Source: DASVLX01 sp036384655
Lineage (GTDB): Bacteria; Actinomycetota; Actinomycetes; Mycobacteriales; Pseudonocardiaceae
NCBI GenBank assembly: GCA_036384655.1
Contig: DASVLX010000074.1
Span: forward strand, 1 to 7,777
Direction: 5' to 3'
Length of the DNA: 7,777 nt
This document shows positions 1-6,895 of the stretch, piece after piece (positions within the stretch are counted from its first letter, which is position 1; every line of letters starts with the position of its first letter). The notes beneath the pieces were generated by a model. That model did no database searches and was not told where the DNA came from. It worked only from the letters and a program-made list of their open reading frames with translations. The position numbers and the translations under genes were made by a program.

Positions 1-302
1 GGTCCCATGAACCGACTGCCGTATCGTCGAACAGTGGGTCGATGAAGGGGCGCACGACGGCAAGGGCTCCGTCGAGGGTGCGAGCGCCATCGAGCAGCGA
101 ACGGCTGGCCTCCGCCGCGTAGCCCGTCTGCCACAACCCGCGATCCGGGACATCAAAGTGGTCTGGCACGAGCAGTGGCCGCGGCGTGGCGGAGCTCTTC
201 CTCCGCGACCTCTCGTGCGACGTTCCGGTACAGGTCGATGTCGAGAGTTCCGCGCGCACCGATATCACGGGCGAGTAGCGCGGTTGCTCCCTTCACGATC
301 CA
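1..302 (-). pseudogene. Remnant of AbiEii/AbiGii-type nucleotidyltransferase, internally deleted and frameshifted, truncated by the window edge
   Basis: Two pieces of one protein family lie in different minus-strand frames. The first (302 down to about 177) begins WIVKGATALLAR and continues GARGTLDIDLYR, then ends ELRHAAA. This matches the nucleotidyltransferase core of the AbiEii toxin family: the KGG-type TALL motif followed by R-T-x-D-I-D-L. Its frame reaches TGA at 153-155, and an in-frame stop (303-305) sits just before the W, so the usual N-terminal segment is missing. The second piece, in another frame from about 175 to the window start, reads VPDRGLWQTGYAAEA, then AVVRPFIDPLFDD and ends GSWD. 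It resembles the C-terminal part of the same family. Roughly the middle third of the protein is absent at the junction near 170-180. In intact systems this protein is the toxin of an abortive-infection toxin-antitoxin pair; no antitoxin gene is visible here. Assignment rests on motif recognition only. Confidence 0.62.
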
Positions 303-372
303 TCAGGGGAACCGTGATGGCTGTGCCGCCTCTCCGGGATTCTGGGGTTGGTCACGGACCCGAGTAATGGTC

Positions 373-420
373 ACCTCAGGCCGGCTCCGTGGTCGACTGC
401 CGTCACGGTGCCTCTGAGGT
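373..420 (-). terminator. Two-tier hairpin just downstream of the LuxR-type regulator gene
   Basis: ACCTCAG at 373-379 pairs with CTGAGGT at 414-420, and inside it CCGTG at 387-391 pairs with CACGG at 404-408. The structure lies 5 nt beyond the stop codon of the minus-strand regulator, where a terminator is expected. There is no U-tract, and internal loops make it weaker than the other hairpins in this window. The stretch 303-372 shows no gene. Confidence 0.4.
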
Positions 421-424
421 CCGG

Positions 425-1240
425 TCAGATGGCGATCAGGTTGGGGGCGGGCTGGGGCTGCTGGGCGGGGCGCTGTTGCGGGACCGACCGCGTCTGGCGC
501 ACCTGGCGAACCGGCCGCGGGCGCTGCGGCGAACCGGAGCCGGCCAGCAGGCCGTGCCGGAAGCCGAGGGCCACGGCGTGCGCCCGGTCGCGGGCGCCGA
601 GCTTGTGCAGCACGCCCTTGGTGTGGGTGCGGACCGTCTCGACGGACAGGAAGAGCTCGGCGGCGATGTCGCGGTTCGACATGCCGTCGGCCACCAGTTG
701 CAGCACCTGGTACTCGCGCCGCGACAGCCGGCAGTCGGACGGCGGCTCCACCGGCCTGTCGCTCTGCGGGGTGGCGGTCAGCAGGGGCGACAGCGCGGGG
801 TCGATGTAGCGCCGCTCGCGGTGCGTGTGGCGGATCGCGGCGAGCAGCTTGTCGGGTTCGGAGTCGCGCAGCACCACACCGTGTGCCCCGGCGGCGAGCA
901 CGGTGCTCACGTATTCGGTGGTCCGCCACGGCTCGCGGACCATCACCAGGACGGCGGTGCCGGTGCCGCCGTGCGAGAACAGCTTGGTGAGCTGCCCGTG
1001 CTGGTCGAGCAGGGCGTCGACGATCAGCACGTCCAGGCCCTTGCGGTGCCGCATCAGCACGGCGGTGTGCTGCTGGCCGGTGGCACCGATCAGCCGGAGG
1101 CCGGTGTCACGCAGGATCCGGGCCGACAGCCCCTCACGGAACAGCGGAGTCTGGTCGATCACGGCCACCCCGAGCGGCGCGCTGGTGCCGGCTGGCGCGA
1201 CGGCGCTCAGACCGGGATGCCGGTTGGCGTTGAGCAGCAT
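425..1240 (-). CDS. LuxR/NarL-family transcriptional regulator with atypical receiver domain
   Basis: Predicted 271-residue cytoplasmic DNA-binding regulator. Residues about 24-140 form a response-regulator-like receiver, and residues about 172-235 a clear LuxR helix-turn-helix (LSRREYQVL, then GMSNRDIAAELFLS, VETVRTHTKGVLHKLGA). A Pro/Gln/Arg-rich tail of about 35 residues (QQRPAQQPQPAP) follows. The receiver is degenerate. The acidic pair after strand 1 is D29-Q30 rather than DD. Asp75 is at the phosphoacceptor position but the usual MP after it is missing. The strand-4 Ser/Thr is absent (VLVMVRE), and the conserved Lys is Arg125. Classical phosphorelay control is therefore doubtful. A GTG at 1294 would add 18 residues. 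The ATG at 1240 is preferred because it follows a GGGG tract, and a promoter candidate at 1265-1294 overlaps the GTG. No histidine kinase is adjacent; the gene is divergent from the permease. Its target is unknown. Confidence 0.85.
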   Translation of the reverse strand: MLLNANRHPGLSAVAPAGTSAPLGVAVIDQTPLFREGLSARILRDTGLRLIGATGQQHTAVLMRHRKGLDVLIVDALLDQHGQLTKLFSHGGTGTAVLVMVREPWRTTEYVSTVLAAGAHGVVLRDSEPDKLLAAIRHTHRERRYIDPALSPLLTATPQSDRPVEPPSDCRLSRREYQVLQLVADGMSNRDIAAELFLSVETVRTHTKGVLHKLGARDRAHAVALGFRHGLLAGSGSPQRPRPVRQVRQTRSVPQQRPAQQPQPAPNLIAI

Positions 1241-1562
1241 GCTGGATACCCCCGAGTCTCCGGGCCTATACGATCTTCTAGGGACCTTTGTCACACGCTA
1301 GATGGTCTAACGTAGCCGACGCTAGCCAGGTACGCCGAAATACGTATGCGTGACGACCAGCACAGACCCCGCCGACAAGCGCTGGACCATGCTGGCGTAA
1401 CGAGAAACGGAGACTGTGAGCAGTGACACCTGGTGTGTCGCACGGCGCGCTGGCAGCATCCGCGCGGCGGCAAAACCCCCGACCACCCAACGTGGGACCA
1501 GATCCGATGAGGTTCGATGGAGTACGGACGGTAGACCGGGGAAGGTTCGGGGAGAGGGTGAC
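1241..1562. other. Divergent intergenic region with CTAG-containing dyad elements
   Basis: This 322-bp region lies between the divergent regulator and permease starts. It contains an interrupted palindrome TAGAtggTCTA (1299-1309) and three CTAG tetramers (1278-1281, 1298-1301, 1322-1325), the last within the palindrome GCTAGC. These could be operator sites. The open frame from the GTG at 1416 to the permease start has A/T-rich third positions and rare AGA codons, unlike the gene itself, so it is treated as untranslated leader. No c-di-AMP riboswitch core (such as a GGGGUGAA-like element) was found. Confidence 0.4.
1265..1294 (-). promoter_or_regulatory. Candidate promoter of the LuxR-type regulator gene
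   Basis: On the minus strand GTGACA (1289-1294) and TATAGG (1265-1270) are separated by 18 bp, resembling a housekeeping -35/-10 pair. Transcription would begin about 15-20 nt before the ATG at 1240. The -35 would cover the alternative GTG start at 1294, which argues for the shorter protein. This is visual consensus matching only. Confidence 0.35.
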
Positions 1563-3902
1563 GTGGTAGCCCAGCGTGGGCCGGTTCGGTCAGCAGGCTT
1601 GCAGGAGTCCGTCGGATACGCGTTCAAACGGCTGTTCCTTGGCCGCCCGCTGATCAACGAGGCTGCCAAGGAACAGAAGCTCAGCAACGGGATCGCGCTC
1701 GGCGTGCTGTCCTCGGATGCCATGTCGTCGACGGCATACGGCACCGAGGAAATGCTCGTCGAGTTGCTACCCATGGCGGGCCTCGCCGCGTTCGCCCTGT
1801 TGCTGCCGATGACCGGCGTCATCCTGATCATCCTGGTGTTGGTGGCCGCGTCGTACCGGCAGGTCGTGATGGCCTACACCAAGGTCGGCGGTTCCTATGT
1901 CGTCGCGCGCGACAACTTCGGTCCACGGATCGCGCAGATCGCCGCCGCGGCGCTGCTGATCGACTACGTGGTGACGGTGGCGGTGCAGTGTGCCGCCGGC
2001 ACGGTCGCGGTCGCCTCCGCGATCCCCGCGATCGGTCCGTACAGCCTGGAAATCACCATCGGCGTCGTCCTGGTGATCTGTTACCTGAACCTGCGCGGGC
2101 TGCGTGAGGCCGGCAGGCCGTTCGCCATTCCGGCGTACTTCTTCGTCAGCATGGTGCTGCTGATGATCGTGGTCGGGATCATCCGGTGGGTGCTCGGCGA
2201 CCTGCCGCAGATCGACGCGACCCATCTGGCCGGTTCGGTGCCGGTGTCCAAGGGCGACGGCTTCGCGATGGGCGCCACGCTGTTCGTGCTGCTGCGCGCG
2301 TTCGCCAACGGTGGTTCGTCGCTGACCGGTGTCGAGGCGATCTCCGACACGGTCAGCGCGTTCCGCAATCCCTCCGGCCGCAATGCCCGCAAGGTCCTCA
2401 CGATCATGGCGACCCTGCTGGGTCTGATGGTCGCCGGTGTGTCGCTGCTGGCCTACGCCACGCACGCGACCCCCTACGCCGCCGGTTATCCCTCGGTGCT
2501 GTCGCAGGAGGCCCGCCAGGTGTTCGGCTCGGGCTGGATCGGCAACGTGTTCTTCGCGTTGATCCAGTTCGCCACCGCGCTGATCCTCTACACCGGCGGC
2601 AACACCAGCTTCAACGGCTTCCCGTTCCTGGCCAACTTCGTCGCCGCCGACCGGTTCCTGCCGCGCCAGCTGACCCGGCGCGGACACCGGCTGGTGTTGT
2701 CCAACGGCATCATCGTGCTGGCCGTGCTCGCCGTGGCACTGTTGCTGGTCGCGGGCAGCAACGTGAACAACCTGGTGCCGTTCTACGCGATCGGCGTGTT
2801 CACCGGGTTCTCGATGGCCGGCTACGGCATGACCCAGTACCACCGGAAGCACCGGACTCCCGGCTGGCGGCGCCGGATGATCATCAACCTGTCGGCCGGC
2901 ATCATGTCGACCATCGTCGTGGTCATCTTCGCCATCGCCAAGTTCACCGAGGGCGCCTGGCTGGTCGTCGTGGTGTTCCCGATCCTGGTGTTCATCCTGA
3001 TGCGGCTCAACCGCCAGTACCGCGCCGAGGCGGCGATCCTGGACCGGGTCAAGGAGAACCAGATCCGCACCCCGAACTACGTCCGGCACCGCGTGTACAT
3101 CTGCGTCAGCTCGCTGGACCTGGCGGTGCTGGAGGCCATCCGGTACGGCCGTAGCCTGCGGGCCAGCGAGCTCAAGGCGGTGCACTTCATGATCGACGAA
3201 GTGCAGGCCGACCAGCTCCGGCAGCGCTGGGAGGAGCTGGGCGTCAACGTCCCGCTGAAGATCATCGACTGCCCGGACCGCAGAATCCCCCGCGCGGCGC
3301 AGGAGCTGGTGTTCGAGGCGCTGGCCGAACCGGGCACCGGGGTCACCATGCTGTTGCCGCGGCGCACCTACGCCCCGATCCTGGGCCGGTTGCTGCACGA
3401 CCGCACGGCCGACCAGATCGCCAAGGTGATCAGCCGAATCCCACAGGCGGCCGCCACGATCGTGCCCTACGACGTCCAGTCGCACGTCCGCGCGGCCTTC
3501 CCGAACATGCCCGAGGAACGCCTCATCGACGCGTTCGACCGGATGATCAACCGGCTGACCGATGATTCGGGTCAGCTCCGGTCGTACAACGAGGAGTTGT
3601 CGAAGGACATCGCCGCCAAACAGATCTCGTCGTTGACGCCGGGACGCCCGGCCGTCGTGGAGGGGCGGTTGACCGAGGTCGACGTGGAGCGCAGGCTGCG
3701 CGGCCCGTCGCTGGTCTGTGAGCTGACCGACGCGAGCGGCACGATGCGGATCGAGTTCTCCGACGAGCACCACGAGGTCGAGCCGGGCCAGCGGCTGCGA
3801 GTGCGGGGCACCGTCCGCATGCAGCTGGAGGACGACGAGCTCATGATGACGAACCCCACGTACGAGATCCTCGAGAAGGCGGAACCCGTCAAGCCGGAGT
3901 AG
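1563..3902 (+). CDS. KimA-like APC-superfamily permease (probable K+ importer) with C-terminal OB-fold-like domain
   Basis: Predicted 779-residue inner-membrane transporter. The N-terminal part closely follows Bacillus subtilis KimA (YdaO), a high-affinity K+/H+ symporter: LFLGRPL, AAKEQKL, LSSDAMSSTAYGTEE, LLIDYVVTVAV, SLTGVEAIS and NNLVPFYAIGVF. By recalled alignment, KimA Asp36, Tyr43, Asp117, Tyr118 and Tyr377 correspond to Asp52, Tyr59, Asp134, Tyr135 and Tyr408, while the KimA Ser125 position is Gln142. About 12 membrane segments lie between residues 70 and 480. Residues about 505-640 form the cytoplasmic domain seen in KimA. A helical linker follows (about 645-688). Residues about 690-770 (RPAVVEGRLTEVD, GQRLRVRGTVR, NPTYEIL) then look like an OB-fold, a domain that elsewhere in actinobacteria occurs as a separate small protein. 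The GTG at 1563 is chosen because GGAGAGG (1551-1557) lies 5 nt upstream. A GTG at 1416 would add 49 residues with non-coding-like codon use. Generic annotation would be amino-acid permease; K+ as substrate is inferred. Confidence 0.88.
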   Translation: MVAQRGPVRSAGLQESVGYAFKRLFLGRPLINEAAKEQKLSNGIALGVLSSDAMSSTAYGTEEMLVELLPMAGLAAFALLLPMTGVILIILVLVAASYRQVVMAYTKVGGSYVVARDNFGPRIAQIAAAALLIDYVVTVAVQCAAGTVAVASAIPAIGPYSLEITIGVVLVICYLNLRGLREAGRPFAIPAYFFVSMVLLMIVVGIIRWVLGDLPQIDATHLAGSVPVSKGDGFAMGATLFVLLRAFANGGSSLTGVEAISDTVSAFRNPSGRNARKVLTIMATLLGLMVAGVSLLAYATHATPYAAGYPSVLSQEARQVFGSGWIGNVFFALIQFATALILYTGGNTSFNGFPFLANFVAADRFLPRQLTRRGHRLVLSNGIIVLAVLAVALLLVAGSNVNNLVPFYAIGVFTGFSMAGYGMTQYHRKHRTPGWRRRMIINLSAGIMSTIVVVIFAIAKFTEGAWLVVVVFPILVFILMRLNRQYRAEAAILDRVKENQIRTPNYVRHRVYICVSSLDLAVLEAIRYGRSLRASELKAVHFMIDEVQADQLRQRWEELGVNVPLKIIDCPDRRIPRAAQELVFEALAEPGTGVTMLLPRRTYAPILGRLLHDRTADQIAKVISRIPQAAATIVPYDVQSHVRAAFPNMPEERLIDAFDRMINRLTDDSGQLRSYNEELSKDIAAKQISSLTPGRPAVVEGRLTEVDVERRLRGPSLVCELTDASGTMRIEFSDEHHEVEPGQRLRVRGTVRMQLEDDELMMTNPTYEILEKAEPVKPE

Positions 3903-3909
3903 GAGACGC

Positions 3910-3938
3910 GGAGCGGGCTCCCAGGTTGCTCCCAGGTC
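3910..3938 (+). repeat. Small hairpin and 10-bp direct repeat downstream of the permease
   Basis: GGAGCGGGCTCC (3910-3921) can form a short 4-5 bp hairpin just after the permease stop. GCTCCCAGGT occurs twice, at 3918-3927 and 3929-3938, an 11-bp period. The hairpin is too weak to be called a confident terminator. The repeat could be a protein site or simple slippage. The rest of the 3903-4001 spacer holds only the promoter candidate of the next gene. Confidence 0.35.
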
Positions 3939-3988
3939 AGAACAACCACAGAGATCGGATTACGGCCACTTTCCCCGTCCAGGCGCCA

Positions 3989-3994
3989 TAGCCT
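3989..3994 (+). promoter_or_regulatory. -10 element consistent with a leaderless transcript for the deacetylase
   Basis: TAGCCT fits the actinobacterial TANNNT -10 pattern and ends exactly 7 nt before the ATG at 4002. That is the spacing expected when transcription starts at the A of the start codon. The absence of a convincing Shine-Dalgarno sequence before 4002 agrees with leaderless initiation. No clear -35 hexamer was found. Confidence 0.45.
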
Positions 3995-4001
3995 GCGGAT
4001 C

Positions 4002-4856
4002 ATGTTCTGTCCTGCCAAGGATCATGATCGCCGCACGTTTCTGGGACTGCTGACCGTCGGTCTCGCCGCGACCATCGCGGGATGCTCCGCGACCGGCTCG
4101 TCGAGCGGCGGCAGCGCCACGGGTGCCGCGACCCCGACCGGCACACCGGGTGCCCAGCAGGTCGGCGGACCTGCCACGGCGCCCGGCACGCTGCCGCCGG
4201 TTCCGCCACCGACCGCCGGCCCAACCGTGGTGCTCGACCACGGCCCGGCCGACACCAACAAGATCGTCCTGACCGTCGACGACGGATACTGCGCGGACTG
4301 TGTATCCGGTTATGTCAGGTTCGCCCAGACCACCGGGATCCACCTGACCTTCAGCCCGAACGGCACCTACGCGGCGGAGTGGCAGCCGCACGCGGCAGCG
4401 CTTCGGCCGCTGATCGAGGCCGGTCAGGTGCAGATCATGAACCACACCTTCAGCCATGCCGATCTGCGCAAACTGACCGACGCGAAGATCCGGGACGAGC
4501 TGGAACGCAACGACGCCTGGGTGACGAGGAACTTCGGCATCACCACCCGGCCCTACTACCGGCCGCCGTACGGGTTCCACAACGCCCATATCGACGGCGT
4601 GGCGGCCGAACTGGGCTACACCCGCACGGTGCTGTGGAACGGGTCGTACGCGGACTCGGAGCTGATCACGCCACAGTTCCTGATGACCCAGGCGGAGAAG
4701 TACCTGAAGCCCGGCGTGATCATGCTGGGCCACGCCAACCATCCCACCGTGCTGGGGCTGTTCGACCAGATCGCGGCGCTCATCAGGCAGCGCGATCTGA
4801 CGCCGGTCACCCTGGACGAGATGTTCGGCACCAGCCGGGCGTCCGGCCGCGCCTGA
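4002..4856 (+). CDS. Polysaccharide deacetylase family (CE4/NodB-like) Tat lipoprotein
   Basis: Predicted 284-residue exported lipoprotein. The N-terminus has a twin-arginine motif (R10-R11 in DRRTFLG), a short hydrophobic stretch and a lipobox ending IAGC, with Cys28 as the lipidation site. A Ser/Gly/Pro/Thr-rich linker to about residue 75 would hold the enzyme off the membrane. The catalytic domain (about 85-278) shows the NodB homology motifs. Motif 1 is VDDG, with Asp93 as likely base and Asp94 as metal ligand. Motif 2 is HTFSH, with His148 and His152 as metal ligands. Motif 3 is RPPYG (187-191), and motif 5 is LGH (242-244). The family removes acetyl groups from N-acetylated or O-acetylated glycans such as peptidoglycan or chitin; the substrate here cannot be told. 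All key motifs are present, so it should be active. It is separated from the permease by 99 bp and has its own promoter candidate, then ends before a strong hairpin. No alternative in-frame start fits the signal peptide better. Confidence 0.9.
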   Translation: MFCPAKDHDRRTFLGLLTVGLAATIAGCSATGSSSGGSATGAATPTGTPGAQQVGGPATAPGTLPPVPPPTAGPTVVLDHGPADTNKIVLTVDDGYCADCVSGYVRFAQTTGIHLTFSPNGTYAAEWQPHAAALRPLIEAGQVQIMNHTFSHADLRKLTDAKIRDELERNDAWVTRNFGITTRPYYRPPYGFHNAHIDGVAAELGYTRTVLWNGSYADSELITPQFLMTQAEKYLKPGVIMLGHANHPTVLGLFDQIAALIRQRDLTPVTLDEMFGTSRASGRA

Positions 4857-4867
4857 CCGCGCTGAAC

Positions 4868-4908
4868 ACGTGAGTGGGGACCGGTGTGGCACCGGTCCCC
4901 ACTCACGT
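4868..4908. terminator. Perfect 19-bp-stem bidirectional terminator between convergent genes
   Basis: 4868-4886 is the exact reverse complement of 4890-4908, with a 3-nt loop (TGG). The hairpin begins 11 nt after the deacetylase stop and 14 nt past the mannosyltransferase stop, so it can end transcription from both sides. There is no U-tract, as is common for actinobacterial hairpin terminators. Confidence 0.9.
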
Positions 4909-4922
4909 CAGACTTGGCTCAC

Positions 4923-6578
4923 TCAGACCGGCTCGGGGTCCAGGTCGGACGGCCGCCTCGGGTCGTCCTTCGAGGACGGGACCGTCTCGACGGCGGCCGT
5001 GGCCCTGCTGGGCGTCGTGGCCGAACCGGCGTCCTTCCGGCGGCGGAGTCCCAGGTGCAGCGGGTCCGGCCGGTACATGGACACCAGCACCAGCACCGCC
5101 GCGAGGAGCACCCAGGCCATGTGGCTCCAGGAATACATCGCGGCCTCGCCGTTCGGGTAGTACACGAGCATCGCGACCACGGTCAGGCCGGCGGTGATCG
5201 CGGCCATCCGGCGGTGCCACGGCACCGCGCAGAGGATCACCAGGCCCCAGGACAGGTACCAGGGCAGCGTCGGCGGTGCCAGGATCGCGGTGACCAGCAG
5301 CGTGATGCCGGCGCGGCGAACCGCCTCGACCCCGCCGTGCCTTGCCTTCCACCACTGCACCGCCAGCACGACGAGGACGGCCACGTCGGCGGCGTCACGC
5401 ATCATCGTGACGAACGGCGCCTCCGGCAGCGGGCCGAACATCTGCACGAAGCCGTGCATCAGCTCGCCCAGCCCGGTCGGCAGGTTGACCCAGTTGGAGA
5501 TCATGGTCGGGGCCTGCATGGCGCCGATCCACCCGAGGTCCTGGCCGGACGCCAGCATGGCCCCGCCGAACACCACCGCGAACACCCCGATGCTGGCGGC
5601 ACAGGCCTGCACGAAGCGCCGCAGCGGCTTGCCGGGCATCCGCGCCGCCCACACCCAGACCAGGAACGGCAGTGCGACGAGCGCGCTCGCCTTGATGGCG
5701 GCGGCCACCGTGACCAGCGCGATACCGACGATATGCCGCCGGCTCAACGTCATCAGCACGCCGGACGCCAGGAACCCGATCATCAGCAGGTCGTTGTGCG
5801 GGCCGCCGACCAGGTGCACGACCATCAGCGGGTTCGCGAACACCAGCCAGAACGCCATGGGCAGCTTGCCGCCGAGATGCCGGACCAGGCCGGGCAGCGA
5901 CGCGACCAGCAGCACCAGGCCGATCATCATGGTCAGCCGCATGGCGATCACGCCGAGGATCAGGTGCTCACCGGTGCCGGCCACGATCAGCTTCGCGACC
6001 AGGATGAACAACGGCCCGTACGGGGCGGGCGTCCACTCCCAGAACGGGTGCACGTTCTGCGCGATCGCGTCGCCGAGCACGCCCGGGCCGAGCACGTAGG
6101 GGTCGAGGCCGCGCAGCGCCAGCTCGCCCTGCCCGAGGTAGGAGAACGGGTCGCGGGTGAACTGCGGCGGCGAGATGATCATCGGCGCGATCCAGGCCGT
6201 GGCGGCGATCAGCACGCCACGCGCCCGCACCTTGTTGGCCAGCACATCCCGGCCGAGCCGGACCCAGGCCCACACCAGCAGTGCGACGCCGAGGTACACG
6301 AGGATGGTCGCCAGATCCTGGCCGTGCCCGTATCGGATGACACCGAGCGGGCTGTCGCTCAGCACCGGGTCGTGGACAAGTGTTCCGCCCGCGCCGAACG
6401 CGCCGATCACGATCAGCAACGAGCCGATCAGTCCCTGCACCAGCGTGCGGCGGGAAAGGCCGCTGCCGCGCTGAGTGCCGGACTGGGGCAACGCGGGAAC
6501 GGCGTCGACGCCATTGGCGTCGGCCGCCGCCGGTTCGCCCGCTGCGGGCGCCGCCTGGGCTACCTGGGTTTCCGCCAT
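4923..6578 (-). CDS. mptB: MptB-like polyprenol-phosphomannose-dependent alpha-1,6-mannosyltransferase (GT-C membrane enzyme)
   Basis: Predicted 551-residue multi-pass membrane glycosyltransferase, close to the usual MptB length. MptB uses polyprenol-phosphate mannose on the outer face of the membrane to build the alpha-1,6-mannan backbone of lipomannan-type glycans; this is family knowledge. An Ala/Pro-rich cytoplasmic tail (1-40) is followed by about a dozen hydrophobic segments. The loop after the second or third segment reads ISPPQFTRDPFSYLGQGE. It carries Asp143 in the position of the GT-C acidic motif and continues RGLDPYVLGP, which is typical of this family. Other family-like stretches are TPAPYGPLF (183-191), GGPHNDLLM (258-266) and APPTLPWYLSWG (434-445). 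The tail after residue 505 is charged and Ser/Pro-rich. The ATG at 6578 is chosen because the 38-residue extension to 6692 is Cys/Ser-rich and unlike a coding start; no strong ribosome site is seen. The gene is convergent with the deacetylase, and its promoter was not identified. Confidence 0.87.
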   Translation of the reverse strand: MAETQVAQAAPAAGEPAAADANGVDAVPALPQSGTQRGSGLSRRTLVQGLIGSLLIVIGAFGAGGTLVHDPVLSDSPLGVIRYGHGQDLATILVYLGVALLVWAWVRLGRDVLANKVRARGVLIAATAWIAPMIISPPQFTRDPFSYLGQGELALRGLDPYVLGPGVLGDAIAQNVHPFWEWTPAPYGPLFILVAKLIVAGTGEHLILGVIAMRLTMMIGLVLLVASLPGLVRHLGGKLPMAFWLVFANPLMVVHLVGGPHNDLLMIGFLASGVLMTLSRRHIVGIALVTVAAAIKASALVALPFLVWVWAARMPGKPLRRFVQACAASIGVFAVVFGGAMLASGQDLGWIGAMQAPTMISNWVNLPTGLGELMHGFVQMFGPLPEAPFVTMMRDAADVAVLVVLAVQWWKARHGGVEAVRRAGITLLVTAILAPPTLPWYLSWGLVILCAVPWHRRMAAITAGLTVVAMLVYYPNGEAAMYSWSHMAWVLLAAVLVLVSMYRPDPLHLGLRRRKDAGSATTPSRATAAVETVPSSKDDPRRPSDLDPEPV

Positions 6579-6646
6579 AACCAGGCCATCGTCGCATGTC
6601 GCCAAGATCGTGGTGTGTTGGGGCGAGTTTTCCGTCCGGGATGACT

Positions 6647-6895
6647 GACATCGAGAACCGGACTCAATACCGCCAATCCTGCATTGAGGCACCTCGGTGA
6701 CAGCCGGTGAACAGCGACAATGCCCGTTCTGATCGGTGTTCTTAGCAAGTTCACATCATCGCGACATCGCGACGGCGTCACGAGGACATCGCGACGACAT
6801 CCGCGCGGGAACATGCCGGTCATCGGATGGCCATCGACACAACCACCGGGTGACATCGCAAGTTGTCGTAACAATACGATATCGACACGACATCG
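6647..6895 (+). repeat. Cluster of GACATCG repeats, including a 12-mer repeated at 22-bp spacing
   Basis: GACATCG occurs five times in the same orientation, at 6647, 6763, 6785, 6852 and 6889. GACATCGCGACG is exactly repeated at 6763-6774 and 6785-6796, two helical turns apart. The 8-mer ATCGCGAC occurs three times (6758, 6766, 6788), the first two in tandem. Five copies of one 7-mer in about 250 bp is far more than chance predicts. A protein-binding array is possible; decay of a simple repeat is the alternative. Confidence 0.5.

Noticed and set aside
1300..1562. A c-di-AMP (ydaO/kimA-type) riboswitch upstream of the KimA-like permease
   Set aside because: This riboswitch class is known upstream of KimA-type genes, but its conserved core elements could not be found in the leader.
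1416..1562. N-terminal extension of the permease from the GTG at 1416, which has a GGAG upstream
   Set aside because: The 49 codons have low G/C at third positions, rare AGA codons and no KimA-like content, while 1563 has a stronger ribosome site.
1767..3773. Long minus-strand open frame opposite the permease
   Set aside because: His/Asp/Gln/Arg-rich shadow of the permease with no family features.
4884..6644. Long plus-strand open frame opposite the mannosyltransferase
   Set aside because: The translation is His/Gln/Arg/Asp-rich low complexity, typical of an antisense shadow; the minus-strand MptB-like protein is clearly the real product.
6560..6874. Small minus-strand frame upstream of the mannosyltransferase
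   Set aside because: No ribosome site, mixed codon use and no recognisable domain; it runs across the real mannosyltransferase start.
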